DNA of 64,000 nt from Beijerinckiaceae bacterium (GTDB lineage: Bacteria; Pseudomonadota; Alphaproteobacteria; Rhizobiales; Beijerinckiaceae), in NCBI GenBank assembly GCA_004564215.1, contig CP024846.1, forward strand, positions 2,356,001-2,420,000, written 5' to 3'. The translations under genes were made by a program, and so were the position numbers. The notes below the pieces were generated by a model, which saw only the letters and a program-made list of their open reading frames with translations, searched no databases and was not told the origin of the DNA. How positions within the stretch are numbered: the stretch's first letter is position 1; every line of letters starts with the position of its first letter. Shown here in pieces: positions 1 to 7,709 of the stretch.

Positions 1-318
1 TGACGGTAGCGTGGATGCATTGAGACTTACCTCGATAAGGAATTATACTGCCATAAACTGCTTTTCGGCATCGCCGAGGGGATACGGCAAACTTTTGCTC
101 AATTGACTAGACATTTTCGTCAAGCGTGACGATAAAATGCCGAACGCCAGTCAAATATCTTGTTTACACACCTAGCACAAGCTGAGCAAGGAGCGTAAAC
201 CAACCCTAAATTTCGGTTTGTCGGTCCTTACTAAATGTGCCGATGTGTGGAAGCGTGATTTACAGCAACCAGGCGAATGTGACAGTTCGCCGCGGACATT
301 CCATAGCTTACAAAGGCT
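1..318. other. Non-coding left edge of the window
   Basis: No convincing gene is visible here. The stretch looks less GC-rich than most of the window. An imperfect hairpin lies at 113-138: a 10-base left arm, a 4-base loop and a right arm with a 2-base bulge. It has no T-tract and no assigned role. The open frame at 172-645 on the minus strand is a shadow of the glycosyltransferase gene that follows. Confidence 0.5.
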
Positions 319-1872
319 TTGATTTTGCACCGCAATGAAGCATTTCTTCAACAATTTAAAATTCGATCGATCGAGAACTGCGACGCCGCGGAGGTTCGCA
401 TTCCGCTCGATTTTTTGCGGCGGGCCAAGACGATCTGTGCCGAGGAAATCGGGCTGATCGACGTCGAAATTGCAGCGCGTAATATCCCTTTCCCGAAAGC
501 TATTCCAAAGACACGCCAAGCCGTTTGTTTCACCGCGGAGCTGTTGCAGTGTGCCGACGCTGTCCCCGCACCGGGCGCCCAGAAAAACTGTTCGTTGACG
601 GGGCGGATTGCTGGGAAAGACAAAGACAGCGCGCGTGGCTGGCAACGCCTCTTTCCCCGAAAATTATTGATATTTCTTGCCCGGATACGCCTCTCCAAGC
701 TCGCTCAAAAGGTTTTGGAGCAAGCTCGTTTCGGGTCGATCATGATTGTCGGTCAAGGACTCTATCCCTGCGCCCTGGCCGAAAATCTCCGCCGGCTCGG
801 AAGAGACGCGGTGGTTCTATCGGGAGGGAGCGGCGCGGGGGCGATGATTTCGCCTGGCTATCTGATGCGCCCTGAAAAAGGTTCGCTGATCGATTGGATT
901 TTGGCGGATCCGGCGAGTCTTGAGACGGCGGGCGCAATCGTTTTCCTTGGCGAGGAAGATTTCACCTTGGAGATTGATGCCTTGCGCGCTGCCGCCAACA
1001 AGCCGCCGGTTGTTTTCGCAAGCGGCCAGCGGCTGTGGTGGCACGAGCTTGTGTCGGTCCATCCGGGAGGCTTGCCGGGAGAGGATGCTGTTGCAGACGG
1101 CAAGAAGTGGCCTTGCATCTCGATCGTGATCGTCAGCTTCAACCAAGCGGCTTTTCTTGAAGCCACCATCCGTTCGGTGATCGATCAGGCCTACCCTAAT
1201 CTTGATTTGATTATCGTCGATGGCGGGTCCACCGATGGTTCAGTGGCAATTATTGAGCGGTATCGAGCTCATTTTGCCCATGTGGTCATCGGGCCCGACA
1301 AAGGACAATCCGATGCCCTCAACAAGGGCTTTGCGCTGGCCAAGGGCGAGGTGTTGAACTGGCTGTGCAGCGATGACTTGCTCGAACCGGATGCCCTGCG
1401 CCATATTGCGGACGCCTATGCTTCCACGGGGGCGGATTTGATTGTTGGTGGCTGTGTCCGTTTCGGAGAGACCCGATCAGATGAACTTTATCGGCATCAC
1501 ACGGCTCTCGTCATTGGCCGCAAAATGCCATTCGATGCCGAGGACGTTTTAAATTACACGCGCTCATGGCTCAAGGCGAATTACTTCTTTCAGCCGGAAG
1601 TCTTCTTTTCACGGAGGATCTGGAATGCCTCCGGCGGGCATATCAAGCGGCATCTCTACTATCTTATGGATTATGACTTGTGGCTGCGCATGGCTTTGGC
1701 TGGAGCCAGCATTTACCATGTGCCCGTGTTTCTCGGATGCAGTCGCGTCCATGCCGAACAGAAAACCATGAATCTCATCGAGGTGCATCAAGCGCGACAG
1801 ATCATGGCGGAATATCAAGACTTCTTTTGCGCTCTTGAAACGGCCTCCGCGCTCGCGAAAGAGACAACATGA
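319..1872 (+). CDS. Family 2 glycosyltransferase with an unassigned N-terminal half
   Basis: The C-terminal half is a GT-A fold family 2 glycosyltransferase. The nucleotide-sugar binding strand CISIVIVSFN begins near residue 266, VDGGSTDGS follows near 300, and the acidic CSDD motif that would bind the metal is near 350. These enzymes move a sugar from a nucleotide donor to a growing glycan at the cytoplasmic membrane. Residues 1-260 match nothing I recognise. The frame opens with TTG at 319; an ATG at 742 (MIVGQG) is an alternative that would give about 376 residues. The next gene starts 6 bases downstream, so it is probably the first gene of a surface polysaccharide operon with the two FkbM-like genes. 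Donor and acceptor cannot be told from sequence. Confidence 0.75.
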   Translation: MILHRNEAFLQQFKIRSIENCDAAEVRIPLDFLRRAKTICAEEIGLIDVEIAARNIPFPKAIPKTRQAVCFTAELLQCADAVPAPGAQKNCSLTGRIAGKDKDSARGWQRLFPRKLLIFLARIRLSKLAQKVLEQARFGSIMIVGQGLYPCALAENLRRLGRDAVVLSGGSGAGAMISPGYLMRPEKGSLIDWILADPASLETAGAIVFLGEEDFTLEIDALRAAANKPPVVFASGQRLWWHELVSVHPGGLPGEDAVADGKKWPCISIVIVSFNQAAFLEATIRSVIDQAYPNLDLIIVDGGSTDGSVAIIERYRAHFAHVVIGPDKGQSDALNKGFALAKGEVLNWLCSDDLLEPDALRHIADAYASTGADLIVGGCVRFGETRSDELYRHHTALVIGRKMPFDAEDVLNYTRSWLKANYFFQPEVFFSRRIWNASGGHIKRHLYYLMDYDLWLRMALAGASIYHVPVFLGCSRVHAEQKTMNLIEVHQARQIMAEYQDFFCALETASALAKETT

Positions 1873-1878
1873 AGCGGA

Positions 1879-3237
1879 ATGCCCAAGGATAGAGAGTCGA
1901 TGCAAAAGCAAGAAGAAGCAGAGGTTCGGAATGGGAGTGTCGAAAAGACTCCCTCCGAACACCGCGCCGCAAACGATGGACGCAAGATTGGCTGGACTCG
2001 CATTTTGCGGCATCTTTTCCCTCACAAAGTTCGGCGGCTTTTAGCGGAGCATGATGCGTTGGAAGAAATTTGGTCCGCCCTCCGGGGGGCCATGGTCGAC
2101 CCTTCAGCGATGGAAGAAATACGCTCCGGGCTCCAAGGGCTTCTGACCAGGCAGGAGGCAATAGAAGAAATTCGGTCCGGGCCTCAACGGCCCCTGGTCG
2201 AGCCTCAGGCGTTGGAAGAACTGCTCACCTGGCTTCGGCTGCATCAGGCGGACCGTGATGTGCTGAATGAAATGCGCGCTGGCATTCAGCGGATTTGCGC
2301 TCAGGGCGACATAGTGGCCAAGGCCGCTTGGCTCCAATCGGGTTTCATGGAACGCGCGCTTCTCTTGCAGGGACAGCTCGCTACCCACACGATTTCGAAA
2401 ACCGCGACGCTCGGCAATCTGGCCGACACCGAATTTCGGGTGTTCTCGCAATGGGGCGAGGATGGCATCGTCGAATGGCTGGTCTCGCACGTCGCCGTTC
2501 CAAACCATCGTTTCGTCGAATTCGGCGTCGGAAATTTTATCGAGTCGAACTGCCGATTCCTGATGCAAAACCGCAATTGGAAGGGCCTCGTTTTCGATGG
2601 CAACGAAGAATATATGAGCGGGTTGCGCGACGATCGCATGTTTTGGATGTATGATCTGACGGCCAAAGCAGCTTTCATCACGGTTGAAAATATTAACGAA
2701 CTGATCGAGGAGGCAGGCTTCGGCGGCCCGCTCGGTATCCTCTCGATCGATATTGACGGCAATGATTATTGGGTCTGGGAGGCGATCCATGTGGTCGATC
2801 CCGCGATCGTCATTTGCGAGTACAATCCCATTCTCGGCGACCAGCATGCCGTGACGGTGCCCTACGATCCGCAGTTTCACAGATTTAAAGGTCACCACAG
2901 CGGCCTCTATTTCGGAGCCTCCATCGCCGCGCTGAAACATCTTGCCGAACAAAAGGGCTATGTCTTCGTTGGAACGAATTCGAACGGCATCAACGCGTTC
3001 TTTGTCCGGAGAGACCTCGCGGGTCCTGTTCTGTCGCAACTCAAGGACCTGCGCGCATTTTGTTCACGCCATCGCGATAGCCGGGACGAGAACCAGGCGC
3101 TGTCCTTTGTCGGAGGCCGGGCGCGGTTCGAGCTCATCCAGAATTGTCCGGTCGTCGATGTTAAAACCGGGGTGACGCTTCCCCTCGGTGAAATGGGCGA
3201 GCCTTACTCACCGGCTTGGGCCAGCGAAATAGATTGA
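1879..3237 (+). CDS. FkbM-like methyltransferase-fold protein with N-terminal 17-residue repeats
   Basis: From about residue 189 the protein has the pattern of FkbM-like proteins found in polysaccharide loci: FSQWGEDGI, then VEFGVGNFIESN, then a conserved acidic core LSIDIDGNDYW. The likely role is methylation or another modification of a sugar, but I see no canonical glycine-rich SAM loop beyond FGVGN, so activity is inferred. Residues 41-59 carry RILRHLFPHKVRRLLAEHD, nearly repeated in the next gene. Residues 60-144 are five tandem 17-residue units of the form ALEEI-x(12), predicted to form an amphipathic helix. The start is ATG at 1879, with ATG 1900 as an alternative. It lies 6 bases after the glycosyltransferase and 25 before the second FkbM gene, consistent with one transcript. 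Confidence 0.65.
   Translation: MPKDRESMQKQEEAEVRNGSVEKTPSEHRAANDGRKIGWTRILRHLFPHKVRRLLAEHDALEEIWSALRGAMVDPSAMEEIRSGLQGLLTRQEAIEEIRSGPQRPLVEPQALEELLTWLRLHQADRDVLNEMRAGIQRICAQGDIVAKAAWLQSGFMERALLLQGQLATHTISKTATLGNLADTEFRVFSQWGEDGIVEWLVSHVAVPNHRFVEFGVGNFIESNCRFLMQNRNWKGLVFDGNEEYMSGLRDDRMFWMYDLTAKAAFITVENINELIEEAGFGGPLGILSIDIDGNDYWVWEAIHVVDPAIVICEYNPILGDQHAVTVPYDPQFHRFKGHHSGLYFGASIAALKHLAEQKGYVFVGTNSNGINAFFVRRDLAGPVLSQLKDLRAFCSRHRDSRDENQALSFVGGRARFELIQNCPVVDVKTGVTLPLGEMGEPYSPAWASEID
2056..2310 (+). repeat. Five tandem 51-bp (17-residue) repeats inside the FkbM-like gene
   Basis: Units lie at 2056-2106, 2107-2157, 2158-2208, 2209-2259 and 2260-2310. Each opens with a codon for Ala or Val followed by L/M/I, E/N, E and a hydrophobic residue. 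Units 1 to 3 are visibly similar at the DNA level, all starting GCN-NTR-GAAGAAAT; units 4 and 5 have diverged. The period is exactly 51 bases with no indels, which keeps the reading frame and a helical register. Confidence 0.85.
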
Positions 3238-3262
3238 TGATTCAGATACTCGGCGCCCGCTC

Positions 3263-4582
3263 ATGACATCGCATCGTCAGCCTCTCAGTTTCTTCGACAA
3301 ACTCAAGGCGCTTTTTCAGAAGGACAACAGCGACGAGCCCTCGGCCGTCGATGTCGCGCTGGCGGCTTGTAACGTCGAAACGGAAAAGCTTTCGGGGTTG
3401 TATGCGTCTCTCGCCCTGCGAGTGGCCAATCTGGAGGCCGAGCTCCGGACGCAAGCGCAGCAAGCTGCAAATCCTCCCGGGGAGCGAGGCGAATCCATGG
3501 CTGGGATCGAGAGTGAGCTGCCAAATCCGCTGACTTCGCGTCCCGGCAGCGATTGGTTCCGGATTCTGCGCCATATGCTGCCATATAAGGTCAGGCGGCT
3601 CCTGTTCGAGCACGATCGTAGGGAGCAGATTCAGTCGGAGGTCCGTGGCCTGCGGGATCAACTGGTTCGCGAACGGCTGCGGGAGAATGGCCTAGTTGCT
3701 GCGGGACAAGCCGTGCTTGCTCAGGATACGCCAGCGTTTCCGAAGGCGGTTTTCGAGCCAACAGAGACTTCGAAAATCGCAATCGTCGACGTGGGGGCGC
3801 AGGACCTCGTCTCGGAAGAACACATGTACACGCCGCTGCAGCGCGCGGGGGCAACATCCGTCGTCGGTTTTGAACCTCTGCCGGATACGGGCTCCGTTCC
3901 TCGTCGCCGGGATCCGAACGTTGCCATGCTGAACCATTTTGTGGGAGCGGGTGGCCCGGCCGTCTTTCACGTCACCCGGTTCGACCCCGCATCGTCTCTT
4001 TTCAAGCCGAACATGGAGCTTGTCTCGCAATTCATGAGCTTGCCAGACATGTACGAGACCGTTTCAACGCAGGAAGTCCAGACCATCCGTCTTGATGATG
4101 TGCGGGAAATCGGCGATTGCGATTATCTGAAAATCGACGTTCAAGGTGGCGAACTGGATGTGCTGAAAGGAGCCACGCGCCTGCTGGATAAAATTATTGC
4201 CATCCACTGCGAAGTCGAGTTCGCTCCGGTTTACCGGAATCAGCCGCTCTTTGCCGAAATCGATACGTTTCTGCGATCGGCCGGCTTCGATCTGATCGAT
4301 CTCGTGAACGCTGGCTATAATCGCTACTGGGCGCTCCCCGGCTTTGCCACAAGCGGTTCGCGGTTGTTATGGGCGGAAGCGATCTATTTCAAATCGCCGC
4401 CCGCGTTGGCGAAGCAGGGCGCGGAAAAACTGTTGAAAGCGGCTTACATCGCTCACGTCAACCACGCCATGTACGATGTTGCCGCCCATTATCTGGCCGA
4501 ACACGACAAATTGACGGGGGCCTCCACGCTGCCCCAATATTCGGCCGAATATACGGGATGGATCGAGCGCACCTTTAATTGA
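3263..4582 (+). CDS. FkbM family methyltransferase
   Basis: FkbM-type SAM-dependent methyltransferase. IVDVGAQD near residue 175 is the SAM-binding strand and loop, FEPLP follows as the acidic partner, and YLKIDVQGGELDVLKGA near residue 287 is the family hallmark. Family members O-methylate sugars or polyketides; in a glycosyltransferase cluster, methylation of a polysaccharide residue is the natural guess. The first 175 residues are a helical extension that includes RILRHMLPYKVRRLLFEHD (3560-3616), which matches the preceding gene at 15 of 19 positions. The 439-residue length exceeds the roughly 230-280 of a minimal FkbM protein because of this extension. The stop codon overlaps the TTG start of the next gene by 4 bases. 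Confidence 0.85.
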   Translation: MTSHRQPLSFFDKLKALFQKDNSDEPSAVDVALAACNVETEKLSGLYASLALRVANLEAELRTQAQQAANPPGERGESMAGIESELPNPLTSRPGSDWFRILRHMLPYKVRRLLFEHDRREQIQSEVRGLRDQLVRERLRENGLVAAGQAVLAQDTPAFPKAVFEPTETSKIAIVDVGAQDLVSEEHMYTPLQRAGATSVVGFEPLPDTGSVPRRRDPNVAMLNHFVGAGGPAVFHVTRFDPASSLFKPNMELVSQFMSLPDMYETVSTQEVQTIRLDDVREIGDCDYLKIDVQGGELDVLKGATRLLDKIIAIHCEVEFAPVYRNQPLFAEIDTFLRSAGFDLIDLVNAGYNRYWALPGFATSGSRLLWAEAIYFKSPPALAKQGAEKLLKAAYIAHVNHAMYDVAAHYLAEHDKLTGASTLPQYSAEYTGWIERTFN

Positions 4583-4998
4583 GCCAAATTGTTTTTTCGG
4601 AGATTACGAAAATTCCCATCATGATCGAGATCGGGCCGGGTGAATTGATCGATCGGATCACCATCCTGGAGATTAAGCTCGAGAATATTCGAGACCAAGC
4701 AAAGCTGGTCAATATTCGCCACGAGTATGAACTTTCACTTGCCACTTTTCGCAAAGAAATTGCGGAAACCGCGGAGCTGATGAGACTTACTGCCGAGCTT
4801 AAGGCCGTCAACGCCGAGCTTTGGCGGATCGAGGATGAGATTCGCGCGCAAGAGCGGGCCGGTGCGTTCGGGGAAACATTCGTGGCGATTGCTCGATCCG
4901 TCTATCGCACCAACGATCGGCGGGCTAAGATCAAAAGGAAGATCAATGATCTTTTCGAAGCCAAGATAGTCGAAGAAAAGAGCTACGAAGCCTATTGA
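4579..4998 (+). CDS. DUF6165 family small helical protein
   Basis: A protein of 139 residues, or 125 if it starts at ATG 4621. The stretch GPGELIDRITILEIKLENI resembles DUF6165, a family of unknown function often found beside glycosyltransferase and polysaccharide genes. The rest is almost entirely charged helix and probably a coiled coil; there is no signal peptide or membrane segment, so it should be cytosolic. The TTG start overlaps the stop of the FkbM gene by 4 bases, implying translational coupling; ATG 4621 has no clear Shine-Dalgarno sequence. Family assignment is from memory of the motif. A function cannot be stated. Confidence 0.65.
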   Translation: MSQIVFSEITKIPIMIEIGPGELIDRITILEIKLENIRDQAKLVNIRHEYELSLATFRKEIAETAELMRLTAELKAVNAELWRIEDEIRAQERAGAFGETFVAIARSVYRTNDRRAKIKRKINDLFEAKIVEEKSYEAY

Positions 4999-5417
4999 AG
5001 GGTATGATCACATCGTGAACGTGCGCGCCTTAACCGCGCTCCGCGAAACTGGCGACCCCGGGTCCCGCCGCGTTTCGGTTCGCTGATGGGCGCCCCGACA
5101 TCGCCTTCGCGCACCCCTCGGGCCATGGGAGAGGCAGGGGGCGAGGGGAGCAAGGCCGTCACTACGGCAATTCCGAATTTCTTCTGCATCGTCCAGACTC
5201 CAACCATCCTGCGCGCCTAATCCCCGGCGCTTCAGGATGTTCCCAAGCGGGACGGTGAGAGCCCCCCGGCCCGGTCTGCACTGTTGACGACCTGTCCAGC
5301 GCGGAGGGGAATGCTTGCTTAGTTTCCCAGGGAATGATAGGCGCGCCGCATGGCTTGGCTCGACTTTCGTTCTCCCGACTGCCCGAACGCTGTGGCGACC
5401 CGCATGGGTTCGGCGCG
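4999..5417. other. 419-bp intergenic region with a GC-rich hairpin
   Basis: No credible gene; the minus-strand frame through 5008-5592 has arginine-rich, low-complexity composition typical of a shadow. A GC-rich hairpin lies at 5114-5148, with perfect 7-base arms CCCCTCG and CGAGGGG. It is reminiscent of degenerate REP-like elements common in alphaproteobacterial intergenic DNA. The promoter for nrnC should lie at the right end, but I cannot pick it out. Confidence 0.4.
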
Positions 5418-6032
5418 ATGACCATCCGCGTTCATAAGGGCGATCTGCCTGACAATGCCGATTTCGGCAATTGCGTCGCGATCGACACGGAAACCCTGGG
5501 TCTTGTCCCACAACGCGACCGGCTCTGTGTCGTGCAATTGTCGCGCGGCGACGGGTCAGCGGATATCGTCCAGATTGCGGCCGGGCAGACACGGGCGAAA
5601 AACATCGAACGGCTTTTGGCCGACCCCGGCATTACCAAGCTGTTTCATTTTGCCAGGTTCGATGTCGCGATTTTGTTTAAGACCTTCGGCGTCATGGCAG
5701 AACCGATTTATTGCACCAAGATTGCCTCGAAGCTTGCCCGGACCTACACCGATCGGCATGGGCTAAAGGATTTGGCCCGCGAACTGCTCGGGATTGAACT
5801 GTCGAAGCAACAGCAATCCTCGGATTGGGGTGTTGAGACGCTTTCCGAAGCACAGCTTGCGTATGCGGCGTCCGACGTCCTCTATCTGCATGCCTTGCGC
5901 GATCGGCTGAACATCATGCTCAAGCGCGAGAATCGTTTCGAAATTGCTGAAAACTGCTTCGGTTTCGTGCCGGCTCGGGCGCGCCTTGATCTTATGGGCT
6001 GGGCCGACACGGATATTTTCTCTCACCAATAG
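5418..6032 (+). CDS. nrnC: NrnC-type 3'-5' exoribonuclease (nano-RNase, short RNase D-like)
   Basis: A 204-residue DEDDy exonuclease. IDTETLGL holds the first Asp/Glu pair, HFARFD the second Asp, and YAASDVLYLHAL the catalytic Tyr and last Asp. It lacks the HRDC domains of full RNase D and matches the alphaproteobacterial NrnC family (Bartonella, Brucella), which degrades very short RNAs, especially dinucleotides, in the cytosol and stands in for Orn. Conserved stretches include SKQQQSSDW and a C-terminal DLMGWADTDIF. The start is ATG 5418 (MTIRVHKGDLP), which fits the family N-terminus; the upstream in-frame extension to 5334 is rejected. It sits just before lptC, a common alphaproteobacterial order. 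Confidence 0.9.
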   Translation: MTIRVHKGDLPDNADFGNCVAIDTETLGLVPQRDRLCVVQLSRGDGSADIVQIAAGQTRAKNIERLLADPGITKLFHFARFDVAILFKTFGVMAEPIYCTKIASKLARTYTDRHGLKDLARELLGIELSKQQQSSDWGVETLSEAQLAYAASDVLYLHALRDRLNIMLKRENRFEIAENCFGFVPARARLDLMGWADTDIFSHQ

Positions 6033-6093
6033 GCTGGCGCCCCAGGACCCCCGCCATGACTTCGCCTTGCTTCCTTGCTGTTTGAAAGGGGAG

Positions 6094-6113
6094 GGCGGAG
6101 GCGCGCCTCCGCC
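6094..6113. repeat. Perfect 20-bp GC-rich palindrome
   Basis: Positions 6094-6113 form a perfect palindrome: GGCGGAGG, a central CGCG, then CCTCCGCC. It starts 61 bases after the nrnC stop. There is no T-tract, so it is not a standard intrinsic terminator, but it could pause polymerase or protect the nrnC transcript end. Confidence 0.6.
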
Positions 6114-6248
6114 GCGGTAGGTTTGCCGGAGCCTAGCCTAATCCAGATTGTGGCCAGTCCGTCAGATTATTAAGAAATTTGCAGGATTTTAGCTCGTCCG
6201 ACCACGGATGAGGGGTGAAAACCCCGCAAAGCCCGGAGCTCAGTCGAC

Positions 6249-7067
6249 TTGTCCCAATATGAAGCTTTCGAAACCGAAGCCGTCCCAACGCTAAAAAGCC
6301 GCGTGCGCCTGCCCCTAAGCAGCCAAAGCGCTGCCGGCACAGGCGACTTCGAGACGCGTTCCGGACCGCAGGCGCGGCGGAATTCCGACGCGACCAGTTT
6401 CAACATGTCACCAGCTCCCTGGCGCGGGGGCTTTAAGGCGGCGAATCGGCATACCGCTCGGGTCCGGTGGCTTCGACGGGGCGCGATCGCCTTTTCGATT
6501 CTCGCCACCGCCTTGATCTCCGGGGTGGCCCTCTATCATCCTTTCAAGCACTTGCCAGGGGACATCTCGATCGGCCGGGTCGGCATTGAGGGGACGAAGA
6601 TCACACTGGGCTCCCCCAAGATTTCAGGGCTCCAAAAAGATGGCCGGCCCTATGAGGTCAAAGCGCAAACCGGCATCCAGGATATTGCGACACCGAATGT
6701 GATCGAGCTCCTTGGGATCGATTCGACCATCGGGACAGCGAATGACGCGACAACTTGGGTGAGTGCCGCGCACGGCGTCTACGATAGTTTGCATGATCAA
6801 ATGACGCTGGAAGGCAATGTTCAAATCAAGAACAGCGGCGGCTACGACGTCCGGATGAAAACCGCCCAAATCGATTTCAAAACCGGCGGTTTGAATTCGG
6901 ATGAGCCGGTGAAGGTCATCATCAACGGCGGGACGATCTCGGCAAACCAAATGAATGTCAGCGACAATGGCCACAAGGTCTCGTTCGATGGCCAGGTCGC
7001 ATCAACGTTACAGCCCGACGCGAATGAACCCGTTGTGGGTGCCGCGCTCCTGGAGAACGGGAAATGA
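6249..7067 (+). CDS. lptC: LPS export system periplasmic protein LptC
   Basis: LptC is a bitopic inner-membrane protein that receives LPS from the LptB2FG transporter and passes it to LptA. One membrane helix lies near residues 78-95 (AIAFSILATALISGVALY), followed by a periplasmic beta-jellyroll of OstA/LptC type (IEGTKITLGSPKISG, AAHGVYDSLHDQMTLEGNV, INGGTISANQM). The TTG start at 6249 has GGAG about 10 bases upstream and gives 272 residues with a long cytosolic tail; ATG 6405 would give 220, closer to typical family length. The stop overlaps the lptA start by 4 bases (ATGA). It forms an operon with lptA and lptB. Confidence 0.85.
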   Translation: MSQYEAFETEAVPTLKSRVRLPLSSQSAAGTGDFETRSGPQARRNSDATSFNMSPAPWRGGFKAANRHTARVRWLRRGAIAFSILATALISGVALYHPFKHLPGDISIGRVGIEGTKITLGSPKISGLQKDGRPYEVKAQTGIQDIATPNVIELLGIDSTIGTANDATTWVSAAHGVYDSLHDQMTLEGNVQIKNSGGYDVRMKTAQIDFKTGGLNSDEPVKVIINGGTISANQMNVSDNGHKVSFDGQVASTLQPDANEPVVGAALLENGK

Positions 7068-7654
7068 TCGCCGGACACTGGCGTCCGATCGTTCTTGCCC
7101 TTCTTGTTTCGGGTTTCGCGGTTTTTCCGGTACTGGCAGAAAAATCGAGTTCCGGAGCCATCCTGCCCGGCGGCAATTCGAAAGAGCCGATCAATATCGA
7201 TGCCGCAAAACTGGATTATTTCGACAAGGAACAAAAACTTGTCTACACCGGCGGCGTCATTGCGACACAGGGCGAGAGCAAGCTCAAGTCAACTACGCTG
7301 GTTATTTTTCTGACCCCGAAAGATTCGGCGGCAACGGGAGTTCCCTCTTCATCGAGCCAAGTCCGGCGGATGGAAGCGGCGGGCCCTGTCACGCTGACTT
7401 CAAAGGATCAAATCGGCACGGGGGACAACGGAATCTATGAAAAATCGGAAAATAAGGTCTATTTAATCGGCAATGTCACGTTAACCCAAGGTCCAAATGT
7501 GACAAAAGGCGACAAGTTGATCTATGATTTGACCACAAAACAGGCTGTGGTGACCGGCCGGGTCAGGAGCATGTTCCTGCCGAGCAGCTCCAACGAGGAT
7601 TCCAAGAAGCCGTCGCAAGCTGAGAGCGCCACGAAGGCAGATTCAGCCAAATGA
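7064..7654 (+). CDS. lptA: LPS transport periplasmic bridge protein LptA
   Basis: Secreted OstA/LptA-domain protein of 196 residues. A signal peptide covers about residues 1-25, ending near VLAEKSS. The jellyroll repeats follow: EPINIDAAKLDYFDKEQKLVYTGGV, split here as EPINIDAAKLDYFD and KLVYTGGVIATQGESKLKS, then MEAAGPVTLTSKDQIGTGD and NVTLTQGPNVTKGDKLIYD. LptA oligomers form the periplasmic bridge that carries LPS from LptC to LptD in the outer membrane. ATG overlaps the lptC stop (ATGA), indicating translational coupling. The C-terminal 25 residues are Ser/Ala/Lys-rich and probably disordered. Confidence 0.9.
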   Translation: MIAGHWRPIVLALLVSGFAVFPVLAEKSSSGAILPGGNSKEPINIDAAKLDYFDKEQKLVYTGGVIATQGESKLKSTTLVIFLTPKDSAATGVPSSSSQVRRMEAAGPVTLTSKDQIGTGDNGIYEKSENKVYLIGNVTLTQGPNVTKGDKLIYDLTTKQAVVTGRVRSMFLPSSSNEDSKKPSQAESATKADSAK

Positions 7655-7709
7655 TCATCGGATTTCGCCACCCGGGGGCGGTGTGGTATGACGCGGACGG
7701 GCAACAGGC

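Noticed and set aside
5008-5592. Minus-strand frame of 194 codons over the nrnC upstream gap
   Set aside because: Arg/Ser-rich, overlaps the nrnC start, no ribosome site or homology signal noticed.
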